Source of the DNA: DATLXH01 sp035576005
GTDB lineage: Bacteria > Acidobacteriota > Thermoanaerobaculia > Gp7-AA8
NCBI GenBank assembly: GCA_035576005.1
Contig: DATLXH010000032.1
Location: 1-21,988, forward strand
DNA: 21,988 nucleotides
Reading direction: 5' to 3'
The notes under the pieces were generated by a model. It did not search any database. It was not told the DNA's origin and worked only from the letters and a program-made list of their open reading frames with translations. Position 1 is the first letter of the stretch. Each line of letters opens with the position of its first letter. Positions 14,541-21,988 of the stretch are shown one piece after another. Position numbers and translations under genes: made by a program.

Positions 14541-15664
14541 GCGGCTCGCTTGCGTTTTCTCCTGTCTGCAATGGTCTCGCGCAGCAGTTTGAGCAGCGCA
14601 CGTTCTTCCATCGAGAGGCCGTTTCTTGCAACGGGGCGACCTGTCCGCTGCTTTCGCAGCATCTCCATTGTCCGTCCTTCCGTGAACTCGTGAAGGACCC
14701 GGGGGCAGATGTATGACGATCTGCAAACTGCCGGGGTGTTCCCCAGCAAAGTGGCAGTAGCGACGATCGCGTTCCGAATCCGCTTTTTCGCCTCCGTCTT
14801 TGTGGCGGCCGCCCCCTGGATCCCGAGAGAGATCGAGCAGAGCAGCGTTCCCGCCCAGGTGCGGAAGTCTTTCGCTGTGTACTCGCCGCCGATGATCGAC
14901 TGGATGTAATCGTTCACGTGGTGATCTTTGACGTCGTGAACGGCTGTTCCCTGGAGGTACTTGAAGAGCTCGTCTCCGCCGAGCTTACGGAGGCGACGCA
15001 GAATCGCAGCCACCTCCGCATCACGGATTGTCTGCTTCTGCTTCTTGCCCCATTTGCCCACGTAGTCGAATGAGATCTGACTGCCGTTGACCTTGACGTG
15101 ATCCGAGTGAACGGTTGTGAGCCCGTAAGTCGACTCCGACCTGGCGCTCTTGTCATTTCCTACACGGAAAAATCCCTGATCGATGAGGCGAACGATCGAG
15201 GCGAGCACTCTCGTGCGGTCCAGCACACTGCCCGCAAGATCTCGCCGTACCCGGCTCCGGAGCTTCGGCAGCGATTCGCCAAAGCTCACAACCCGTAGGA
15301 ACTTCTCCTCCTCCCGCTGCTGTCGAAAGCGGGTATGGTACAGATACTGAGTCCGGCCTTTCTTATCGACTCCCAGAACCTGAAGGGGAGCAGCGTCGCC
15401 CTTTGCGATCCGGACGTTCTCCCAGGCAGGCGGTATCCGGAGCTTCCTGATCCTGGTCAGGGTTCGGGTGTCAGCGATGGTGGCTCCGCCGGCTGATGAG
15501 TATCTGAAGCCTGAGGTCTTGGAGCCGACGCGTCGAATCCCGTTGTGATCGAGGTTCCAGCGTCGCTCTACTCCTTTCCTGGGCATGGCGGCGACAAGTT
15601 TGCGAGAATAGTGCCGCGCGGCAGCCGCAGTCGCGCGAATAACGCCGGAGTCCGAAAGTACCAT
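14537..15664 (-). CDS. DNA topoisomerase IB (poxvirus/bacterial type)
   Basis: This is a 375-residue enzyme that relaxes supercoils by a 3'-phosphotyrosyl intermediate. The N-terminal domain has HNGIRRVGSKTSGFRYSSAG and RIRKLRIPPAWENVRIA, the usual TopIB opening. Active-site candidates, numbered from the ATG at 15664, are: Arg167 in FFRVGND, Lys204 in YVGKWGKK, Arg268 in KDFRTWAGT and the nucleophile Tyr318 in CRSSYICPRV. The vaccinia His265 position is Asn in LLGNTPAV, as is usual in bacterial forms. A TTG at 15712 would add 16 residues but overlaps the divergent gene region, so the ATG is preferred. It converges on the barrel gene and diverges from the GT-C gene across 52 bp. The C-terminus is strongly basic (RRKRKRAA), probably for DNA contact. 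Confidence 0.93.
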   Translation of the reverse strand: MVLSDSGVIRATAAAARHYSRKLVAAMPRKGVERRWNLDHNGIRRVGSKTSGFRYSSAGGATIADTRTLTRIRKLRIPPAWENVRIAKGDAAPLQVLGVDKKGRTQYLYHTRFRQQREEEKFLRVVSFGESLPKLRSRVRRDLAGSVLDRTRVLASIVRLIDQGFFRVGNDKSARSESTYGLTTVHSDHVKVNGSQISFDYVGKWGKKQKQTIRDAEVAAILRRLRKLGGDELFKYLQGTAVHDVKDHHVNDYIQSIIGGEYTAKDFRTWAGTLLCSISLGIQGAAATKTEAKKRIRNAIVATATLLGNTPAVCRSSYICPRVLHEFTEGRTMEMLRKQRTGRPVARNGLSMEERALLKLLRETIADRRKRKRAA

Positions 15665-15716
15665 GCCGGCTCGAGTCACGACGAATCCGTCGGAAAATGA
15701 CAGAAGGATCAAAACG

Positions 15717-18110
15717 ATGACGGTTCTTCCTGCCGACTCCGCGACGTCCCAACGGCAGTCGCTCTGGAGAGAGGTGGCGAAGGACCTGTTCGTCTTCCTC
15801 GTCTATCTGACCCTTGCCATCCAGGCGACCTGGCCGCTTGCCCGAGGACTGTCAACCTGGATCTCTGACGCGGGCGATCCGTTTCTCAATACCTGGATCC
15901 TCGACTGGGTGATGCATGCAGCCGTGACCCCATCGGCTTCGATCTGGCAGGCGCCGATCTTTCACCCCTCCCGCTTCGCGCTTGCGATGAGTGAGAACCT
16001 CTTCGGGATCGCTCTCGTCATGGCGCCCTTCCGAGCCCTCGGGCTCTCCCCCCTCGAGATCTACAACGTCGCCATCCTCCTCGGATTTGCTTTCTCGGCG
16101 TACGGTGGTTTCGTTCTCTGTCGATTGATGGTGAGGTCCCTGGTTCCCGCAATGATCGGCGGGTTTCTGTACGGGTTTGCGCTGATTCGTTTCAGTCATC
16201 TGCCCCACCTGCAGCATGTCTGGGGCGGCTGGTTGCCTGTTCTCCTGGCGGCGCTGGTTCATTACCAGCGACGTCCGGGATGGAAACGCGCGCTTCTCTT
16301 TGGAGCCGCGCTGTTCATGAATGGACTGACGAATGTTCATTGGTTTCTCTTCGGATCCGTCACCGCGGCGCTGACCTTGTTGCTCATGATTGTTTTCGAC
16401 AGGGACGGGATCCGTATACGGCGCTGGACGCCGCTGATTCTGGCGGGAGGATTCTCGCTCCTGTGCATGATTCCGGTCCTGCAGCCGTATCGGACTGTGT
16501 CGAAGCTGTACGGGATGAAGCGGGACAAATCGGAGACGCGCTTTTACTCCGCCACCTGGCGCGACTGGCTGGTTGCACCGGATTACAGCCGTCATTACGG
16601 TGATCTGTCTGCCATCGAGGCTCGTCACGCCGAACGCCAGCTTTTCCCCGGCTTCATGACGTTGCTGCTCGCCGCTGCCGGAACTCTTCTTGCCGCAACG
16701 CCGGCGCTGCGGCCTGCCACCACGGCCCATTCCCCTCCGTCTACAAAGCTCCTCAAGACTCTCGACGTTCTGATCGTCGCTCTTGCGATCCTTTCCTACT
16801 TCGGCGCGGTGTCGCGACATGGACAGTCTGGTGAGGATGACCGCTTCTTTTCGCTGGTGAGCGGATCGGTGCCTTTCGTGCTGGCGCTTATTCTCCTCGT
16901 CTGGCGTCTTTCGCTTCGCTTTCCGCTCGGCTGGGGCGGAGATGAGCGGCGTTCGCTCCGTACGACACTCGAGCGTGCGAACAAACCTCTCGGCCTCTGG
17001 CTGAGTCTTCTCTGGACCGTCGTCGGAGTTGTCGGCTCTCTGGGGCTAAACGCGTTTTTTCATTCGTCTCTTTTTTCTCTCTCCGTCTTTCGCAGCCTCC
17101 GCGCACCGTCCCGTTGGGCGTTCATTGCGTGTATCGGTCTTTCGGTCCTTTCCGCATACGGAGCTCTCGCTCTGACCCGCCGATGGAAAACCAGATCAAC
17201 TCAACTCGTGATCGGAGGCCTGCTCGGACTTCTCTGCTGGGTGGATCTGCAGGAGGACCTCGGCTGGACGCGTGTGCACCCCGCTACCCCAGCGGTTTAT
17301 CAGTGGCTCGCTGATGCTCCAATTCGCGGCGCAGTGCTCGAGCTTCCGATGGACTCGTGGCTGACATTCGAGTTTCTGCTTCGTGCCACGACTCACCATC
17401 GGCCGCTGGTGAATGGAACCTCGGGATTCGAGACGCCGCTCCACCACGAGCTTCGCGGAATGACGAGCGCAGATCCGATTCCGGCCGGGCTTGTCAGTCG
17501 TCTCGAAGCGATCTCCTGTTCGCTCCTCATTATTCACGCGAATCTGATGCCTCAGCACGGTCTTCTCCAGTGGCTCAAGGGAGAGATTCGAAGTGGTCGT
17601 CTTGCGTTCGTGCGACGCTTCGATCACGACATCAGTGGGGATTACGTTTTCGCGATCACTCGGGTGGAGCCAGAGTGGATTCGTCTGGCGGGATCTGAAA
17701 CGGCCGATGCTGCCGGACAATCGCCTCAACAGAATCTCGAGCGCTTTTTGAGTGCCACTGGTGAGGTCTACAACTCGATTCCATTCGGCCTCCTCGAGAA
17801 GCCACAGAATGGAGCCGAGCTCCGAGGTCCGCTCACGGTTTATGGTTGGGCCTTCGCGCCAGCGGGCGTGGCGTCGGTGAACATCCTTTTCGAGGCAGGA
17901 CGGGTCAGCGTTCCCGCTGTGCTCGAGGAACGAGCGGAAATTACGGCGAGGTTTCCCTGGTATCCGAAGACCCCGAAACCTGGGTTTCTGCTAGAGATGA
18001 AGCGACGTCCGAAGGGTGTGAGCGCGGACACCGACGTGCAGGTCGAAGTCGTCGACAACGACGGGAGAAAAACCTATCTGCGCGGCGCATTCATCCGATG
18101 GTTTCGATGA
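15717..18110 (+). CDS. Polytopic GT-C-type membrane glycosyltransferase-like protein
   Basis: This is a 797-residue protein with about 10-12 membrane helices over residues about 20-500 and a soluble C-terminal part. The first periplasmic loop has SDAGDPFLNTWILDWVMH and a FHPSRFALAMSENLFG stretch, the Asp-containing loop and layout of GT-C glycosyltransferases that use polyprenyl-phosphate sugars. The last about 110 residues (NGAELRGPLTVYGWAFAPAG ... VQVEVVDNDGRKTYLRGAFI) look like an Ig-like beta-sandwich. The ATG at 15717 has AAGGATC about 9 nt upstream; an earlier ATG at 15663 lies in the topIB start and lacks a ribosome site. The stop overlaps the next start as ATGA. Likely envelope glycan or lipid glycosylation; donor and acceptor are unknown. 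Confidence 0.8.
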   Translation: MTVLPADSATSQRQSLWREVAKDLFVFLVYLTLAIQATWPLARGLSTWISDAGDPFLNTWILDWVMHAAVTPSASIWQAPIFHPSRFALAMSENLFGIALVMAPFRALGLSPLEIYNVAILLGFAFSAYGGFVLCRLMVRSLVPAMIGGFLYGFALIRFSHLPHLQHVWGGWLPVLLAALVHYQRRPGWKRALLFGAALFMNGLTNVHWFLFGSVTAALTLLLMIVFDRDGIRIRRWTPLILAGGFSLLCMIPVLQPYRTVSKLYGMKRDKSETRFYSATWRDWLVAPDYSRHYGDLSAIEARHAERQLFPGFMTLLLAAAGTLLAATPALRPATTAHSPPSTKLLKTLDVLIVALAILSYFGAVSRHGQSGEDDRFFSLVSGSVPFVLALILLVWRLSLRFPLGWGGDERRSLRTTLERANKPLGLWLSLLWTVVGVVGSLGLNAFFHSSLFSLSVFRSLRAPSRWAFIACIGLSVLSAYGALALTRRWKTRSTQLVIGGLLGLLCWVDLQEDLGWTRVHPATPAVYQWLADAPIRGAVLELPMDSWLTFEFLLRATTHHRPLVNGTSGFETPLHHELRGMTSADPIPAGLVSRLEAISCSLLIIHANLMPQHGLLQWLKGEIRSGRLAFVRRFDHDISGDYVFAITRVEPEWIRLAGSETADAAGQSPQQNLERFLSATGEVYNSIPFGLLEKPQNGAELRGPLTVYGWAFAPAGVASVNILFEAGRVSVPAVLEERAEITARFPWYPKTPKPGFLLEMKRRPKGVSADTDVQVEVVDNDGRKTYLRGAFIRWFR

Positions 18111-19612
18111 GGCCGGGCTGGCGCGCAATCGGGCTCGTTTGCGGCGCCACGGTTTTGCTTCTGGCGTACCTGCTGCTGTTGACCTCTCATCTCTCCGATG
18201 TCGCGGGAGGCGCCGACAGCTCCGGATATCTGAACGCCGGTCGTGGGTTCGCATCCGGACACATCGTTCGTGACATCCCGATTCTTCGGGATCTGGCGCT
18301 CGACAGCAGCCATGCCGTGATGTTCATCCCGCTTGGGTACGTTAGAGGTACGGTCCCTGGGACGATGGTCCCCTCCTATCCGCCTGGTTTACCTCTCCAC
18401 AACGCCCTTGCGATCCTCGCCACTGGCTCAGAGGCGGCCCCGTTTCTGATTTCGCCCCTGGCCGCGGTCGCGGCGATGCTGTTGCTCTACGCACTCTCAC
18501 GCGAGGTGGGGCTGTCCAGACTCAGTTCCTTCTGCGGGGGGCTCATGTTCGGGATATGCCCGACCGTGATTTTTCAAGCCGTTCAGCCGATGAGTGATGT
18601 TCTGGCTTCGACCTACGCGATCCTGGCAATCCTCGCTGCCTTGCGTTCGGAGAGGAGGCGTGGATGGGCAGTCACATCAGGAGTCGCCTTCGGCGTTGGG
18701 GTCATGGTTCGCCCAACCAACATCCTGTTGCTGATTCCGCTACTGATCGCTTTCGGCTGGAAACCTCGCAAGCTGTTTCTCTTCGCACTGGGAGCGCTTC
18801 CCTTCGCGATAACAATGATGGGGATCAACCAGGTTACGTTCGGCGATCCGCTCGTGACCGGCTACGGATCCTTCCGCGAGATGCTGGAGCTGGGAAACTT
18901 TCCGATCCGCTTCCGGCACTACTTGTATTGGCTGGCCGCGCTGATGAGTTTCGTGGTGATGCCGGGGGGCCTCGTCGTCATCTTTCTGAAAAGTGCATCC
19001 CTCCGAATCCGTGCTGTTCTGGCAGGCTGGTTTGTTCCGTTCTTTCTTTTTTACACATTCTATGGACCGTACGAGACGTGGTGGTACACGCGGTTCCTCC
19101 TCCCTGCAGTTCCTTCATTGATTCTCGGTGCGCTCCTCGTACTGGAAGACATCGATCGCCGCGTTCGGGGTGTAGCAGGTTCGGAGACTGGCCGGCTCGT
19201 TCGCCGGGTCAGGTTGCCAGAGGGTCTTCCGACTGCAGTCGCGACGCTGCTCGTCGTCATGACCGGCAGCTACCATGTCCGCGCGAAGGGGATTCTTGGT
19301 ATCGGGGAAGGGGAGCGCGTTTACGTCAAGGCGACCTCGCTCGTCAGGCAACACGTTCCAGAGCGGTCGATCGTAGTGGCAATGCAGCTGAGCGGGTCGC
19401 TCCTCTATTACAACAATCGAAACGCTCTTCGGTGGGATTTTGTCGAGCCCGATCAGTACGCCTCGCTGGCTGCGCATGCGTTCAACGAGCGGTACGAGTG
19501 GTACGCGCTGCTCTCAGACTTTGAGGAGAAGGAGTTTTTTCGGAGATTTCCCGGATCGTGGCGGTCCATTGATCATGTCCGTCACATGAGGCTCTGGAAG
19601 CTTGTCGACTAG
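18107..19612 (+). CDS. Second GT-C/PMT-like membrane glycosyltransferase
   Basis: This is a 501-residue protein with about 10-11 membrane helices. After the first helix comes GGADSSGYLNAGRGFASGHI, the D-x-x-x-Y arrangement found in the first catalytic loop of PMT/ArnT-like GT-C enzymes. A long positive loop and a C-terminal soluble segment (YVKATSLVRQHVPERSIVVA ... FRRFPGSWRSIDHV) follow. The ATG at 18107 overlaps the preceding GT-C stop by 4 nt (ATGA); a second ATG at 18098 is possible. The TAG stop (19610-19612) lies within the CTAG at the left border of repeat copy 2, so insertion of the repeat may have set or changed the last codon. The two adjacent GT-C proteins probably serve one glycan pathway. 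Confidence 0.8.
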   Translation: MRPGWRAIGLVCGATVLLLAYLLLLTSHLSDVAGGADSSGYLNAGRGFASGHIVRDIPILRDLALDSSHAVMFIPLGYVRGTVPGTMVPSYPPGLPLHNALAILATGSEAAPFLISPLAAVAAMLLLYALSREVGLSRLSSFCGGLMFGICPTVIFQAVQPMSDVLASTYAILAILAALRSERRRGWAVTSGVAFGVGVMVRPTNILLLIPLLIAFGWKPRKLFLFALGALPFAITMMGINQVTFGDPLVTGYGSFREMLELGNFPIRFRHYLYWLAALMSFVVMPGGLVVIFLKSASLRIRAVLAGWFVPFFLFYTFYGPYETWWYTRFLLPAVPSLILGALLVLEDIDRRVRGVAGSETGRLVRRVRLPEGLPTAVATLLVVMTGSYHVRAKGILGIGEGERVYVKATSLVRQHVPERSIVVAMQLSGSLLYYNNRNALRWDFVEPDQYASLAAHAFNERYEWYALLSDFEEKEFFRRFPGSWRSIDHVRHMRLWKLVD

Positions 19613-19791
19613 CCCGCATTTCTCACAGACCTTTGTCGTGAGACGGCGGAGAGTGGCTTGGATGCGAGGCGCATGGCGATTTTGCGACGAAGGCATAGTC
19701 GACACTATGTCGAGGAGCGAAATTGGCGTGCAACGAAGCAGACAGGCCGCTGTCCGTCGTCTCACGGCGAAGGTCTGTGAGAAATGCGGGC
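19612..19791 (+). repeat. 180-bp MITE-like inverted-repeat element, copy 2 (complete)
   Basis: The 39-bp ends are inverted repeats of each other with three mismatches (19612-19650 and 19753-19791); the outermost bases read GCCCGCATTTCTCACAGACC. Both ends are flanked by TA (19610-19611 and 19792-19793), here within CTAG. The core has a perfect hairpin CATAGT-cgac-ACTATG (19694-19709) inside a longer imperfect palindrome (GCACGGC-like arms). It has no coding capacity for a transposase. It separates the GT-C stop from the pseudokinase-TonB stop, both of which abut it, so it could serve as a 3' structure for both convergent transcripts. Confidence 0.9.
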
Positions 19792-19816
19792 TAGCGAAGT
19801 CGTTGCCTGGGGATTG

Positions 19817-21691
19817 TCAGCGCGTCTTGAACGTGATCGGAACCGGGGTCCACGTCTTTACGCGCTTTCCGTCTTTGATTGCCGCGGTGAACTGACAGGC
19901 ACGGACGGCCCTTTCCGCCGCTTCGTTCAGGCCGAGTCCACGGGAATCACCACGCAGGATTTTCACGTCGAGCACGCGTCCTCTCTCGGACACCAGGGCG
20001 CTGAGGATTAAAGTTCCTTCGGCCTTCTGTCTCAAAGCCATTGGCGGGTAGACAGGGGCAACGGTTCTGGTCCGTTTCGGCGGCTCATCCACGGACAGGA
20101 GGTCGATGAGGTCGCCTTCGCTCACGGACGAACGCTGCGACGCAGAGGGTGCGACGCTCGGTGGAGGCGTTGAAACTGCGGCTGCCGGTGGCTGCTCGAC
20201 TCGAGTCTGTTCCCGACGAGCCGTGTCTGCAGGCGGAGTAGAAGCTGATGGTTCCTGTTCGGCTGGAGGGGTCCTTCGGGCCGTAGATGTGGGCTCTGCA
20301 GCGATAGCGGATGGCGAGGGGGCCTGAGGAATTGTCCGCTCCCTCTGGTCCGCACTGGTCTGCATCTTGAGCATTTCCTTCTGCAGTCTCCTGTTAACCT
20401 CGGCCTCGAACGCTTTGCGCTTCTCTGCGTCGGTGGGAACCGGAGCTGTTTGTTCCTGCCCCGGAGGAACTTCCGCAACGATCGGTTCAGCAACTGCTTC
20501 GGTCACTGCAGGAGACATGGATTGCGTGAGGGGAGGCGGCAACGGGGCCGCGACTGGTGCGGGCGCTGGTGCCTCCCGCCGATTCCAGGCAAGGAAGGCG
20601 CCTCCGCCGGCGATCACGACTACTGCCAATGCAAGAGCAAGGGGCAGAAGTTTTCGTTCCTTTCCTGGAGTGGCCGTCATTACGGGCTGGTGGGTGATGT
20701 GGGTGACGGGCTGCGCGGGCGGTGCGTCACCCGAGCCGGGTTGAGGTGTGAGCTCCCGTTCTCTTTCGGCACTCTCGCTCTCGTATTCTTTCTTGAGAAG
20801 GGTGCTCAGATAGAAGGCCAGGTTGAACGTAGTCGGGGCGTAGGTACCGCCATGGATCAGTTTCCCCAGGCTCTCTCTGAGCTCTCCGGAAGTCTCAAAG
20901 CGTGCGGACGGATCCTCCGTGAGGGACTTATGGAGGACTCTCCGAAGATCTTCGGGGATTGCTTCGCCCCCGGACATGAGACGTGCATGATCGATTGTCT
21001 GACTGGCCGACGCGGCAGACGGCGGCTCTTCGCCGGTCAGCATCAAAAAGAGGATGGCCCCCGCTGAGTACACCTCACTCCGGCTGGTCTCGCTTCCCGA
21101 GCGTTCGAGCTCGGGAGCGAAATACGGTCCCAGCTCCTGTTTCACTTCAGGGACGGCCATCGAAATAAGGAAGGCTCTCGACAAACCCTGCCCCGCAAGT
21201 CTGATATCGCCGTCATCGCTGATCCAGACGAACTGAGGAATCAACGCACCGTGCGACAGGCGCCCCTTGTCACCTTTGAGGTTTGACGTCGCTTCGAGTG
21301 AGGCAGCGATCCTTTCGGCAATCGCAACCGCCTGGTCGGTGGGGAGCGGGCTGGGACGCTTCAGGTTCCCGACGCGGGCGTGATCCATGATGTAGCGTAG
21401 CGAGCGTCCTGACGCGTATTCGTGCACCAGATAAGGAACGCCATCGACGACGCCGGTCCTCTGTCCTTTGACGAAACCGCTGGCCGACATTCGGGAGAAG
21501 TTTCGGGCCGCCGTCGCGACACTTTGAGAGAAGGCGACGCGATTCCCACCGCTGAACTTCCGGAGAGCGACGAGCGACGTGACTGAGTCGCCCGGCGCTG
21601 CGCGCCATAGCTCGCCCAGAGAATCGGTTTCGAGCTTCTTGAAGAGAAGATAGTTTCCGAATGGCTCCCCGGAACCGGATCGGGTGGACAT
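19817..21691 (-). CDS. Pseudokinase - membrane span - TonB C-terminal fusion
   Basis: This is a 624-residue protein. Residues about 11-280 have a Ser/Thr-kinase fold with the catalytic residues gone: VAxK lysine is Arg44 (VALRKF), HRDLKPxN is HGALIPQF (147-154), DFG is GQG (167-169), and no Gly-rich loop is seen, while APE (192-194) and DVYS/G-like EVYSAG remain. A membrane helix lies at about 348-368. A Pro/Ala/Glu-rich linker with a charged helix (about 422-450) follows. Residues about 545-624 are a TonB C-terminal domain (PVYPPMALRQKAEGTLILSA ... AAERAVRACQFTAAI). The kinase part would be cytoplasmic, the TonB part periplasmic, contacting TonB boxes of outer-membrane receptors. It has no ExbB/ExbD-type N-terminal helix. 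The gene lies alone between two direct repeat copies; no Shine-Dalgarno precedes the ATG. Confidence 0.85.
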   Translation of the reverse strand: MSTRSGSGEPFGNYLLFKKLETDSLGELWRAAPGDSVTSLVALRKFSGGNRVAFSQSVATAARNFSRMSASGFVKGQRTGVVDGVPYLVHEYASGRSLRYIMDHARVGNLKRPSPLPTDQAVAIAERIAASLEATSNLKGDKGRLSHGALIPQFVWISDDGDIRLAGQGLSRAFLISMAVPEVKQELGPYFAPELERSGSETSRSEVYSAGAILFLMLTGEEPPSAASASQTIDHARLMSGGEAIPEDLRRVLHKSLTEDPSARFETSGELRESLGKLIHGGTYAPTTFNLAFYLSTLLKKEYESESAERERELTPQPGSGDAPPAQPVTHITHQPVMTATPGKERKLLPLALALAVVVIAGGGAFLAWNRREAPAPAPVAAPLPPPLTQSMSPAVTEAVAEPIVAEVPPGQEQTAPVPTDAEKRKAFEAEVNRRLQKEMLKMQTSADQRERTIPQAPSPSAIAAEPTSTARRTPPAEQEPSASTPPADTARREQTRVEQPPAAAVSTPPPSVAPSASQRSSVSEGDLIDLLSVDEPPKRTRTVAPVYPPMALRQKAEGTLILSALVSERGRVLDVKILRGDSRGLGLNEAAERAVRACQFTAAIKDGKRVKTWTPVPITFKTR

Positions 21692-21697
21692 GGATTC

Positions 21698-21726
21698 AAG
21701 CTAGCACCGGCGTTCCGGCCAGTCAA
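21698..21726 (-). promoter_or_regulatory. Possible promoter giving a leaderless pseudokinase-TonB transcript
   Basis: On the minus strand TTGACT (21726-21721) and TAGCTT (21703-21698) are 17 bp apart. The -10 matches the consensus only in part. The ATG begins 6 nt after the -10, so initiation would be at or next to the start codon, which fits the lack of a Shine-Dalgarno sequence. Confidence 0.35.
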
Positions 21727-21804
21727 TTCGGTAGAGCACTCTTCCGCGGGGAAGGGCATTCTCTATGGACCTCGAATACGAAGCGTGATGCCGCCACGGG
21801 TCTA

Positions 21805-21984
21805 GCCCACATTTCTCACAGACCTTTGTCGGGAGACGGCGGAGAGTGGCCTGGATGCGAGGCGCACGACGATTTTGCGAGAAAGGCATAGTCGACACTA
21901 TGTCAAGGAGCGAAATTGCCGTGTAACGAACGAGACAGGCCGCTATCCGTCGTCTCGCGGCGAAGGTCTGTGAGAAATGCGGGT
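21805..21984 (+). repeat. 180-bp MITE-like inverted-repeat element, copy 3 (complete)
   Basis: This copy has the same length and orientation as copy 2, with roughly 15 differences by hand alignment, so it is the most diverged of the three. The core hairpin (21887-21902) is unchanged. TA flanks both ends (21803-21804 and 21985-21986). The left border is CTAG but the right is TTAA, as in copy 1, which favours a TA duplication over a 4-bp CTAG duplication. It lies 113 bp upstream of the pseudokinase-TonB start, on the far side from copy 2. Confidence 0.9.
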
Positions 21985-21988
21985 TAAC

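Noticed and set aside
1..21988. CRISPR array or defence island
   Set aside because: The repeats are 180 bp, far apart and in both orientations; no cas, nuclease, toxin or retron-like gene is present.

Overview
The window looks like a chromosomal stretch from a GC-rich Gram-negative bacterium. An Omp85/BamA-like outer-membrane barrel, a lipoprotein, a TonB C-terminal domain and several exported proteins all imply two membranes. The mixture of TonB fusions, PD40 propellers, TPR lipoproteins and a TldD/PmbA pair is reminiscent of Acidobacteriota or related deep lineages, but this is an impression from gene content only; there is no rRNA or other phylogenetic marker here.

Layout. (1) 1-139: one copy of a 180-bp inverted-repeat element, cut by the window edge. 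(2) 326-5713, minus strand: a degenerate GGDEF-like protein, a strong terminator, tldD, tldE (PmbA-type), then two peptide/nickel-type ABC permeases (OppB/DppB, OppC/DppC) with no binding protein or ATPase in view. (3) 5971-6780, minus: a 5'-truncated LytR-CpsA-Psr gene. (4) 6894-8976, plus: four genes for membrane proteins, namely a small single-span protein, an anchored GATase1-like protein, a holin-X/DUF1469-like protein and a YqjD/ElaB-like protein. (5) 9005-10096, minus: dprA. It shares a divergent promoter region with (6), 10279-14512, plus: a TPR lipoprotein, a secreted CsgG/LpoB-like protein and a 985-residue exported protein joining a zinc-peptidase domain, a beta-propeller and a C-terminal outer-membrane barrel. 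(7) 14537-15664, minus: a type IB topoisomerase. (8) 15717-19612, plus: two coupled polytopic GT-C-type membrane proteins. (9) 19612-21984: a pseudokinase-TM-TonB gene bracketed by two direct copies of the 180-bp element.

How the parts work together. Four gene pairs overlap by ATGA (tldD/tldE, holin-X/YqjD-like, TPR/CsgG-like, GT-C/GT-C), which implies translational coupling. The 10279-14512 genes look like an envelope assembly or processing unit. tldD-tldE-oppB-oppC may couple peptide processing and transport.

The most unusual features are the TA-flanked 180-bp element (three copies, about 39-bp terminal inverted repeats, conserved central hairpin) and the pseudokinase-TonB fusion. The fusion has lost the usual catalytic residues, and its gene sits alone between two direct copies of the element, so it could be a small movable cassette. 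Coordinates and alignments were read by hand, and homology calls come from motif recognition, not database searches.
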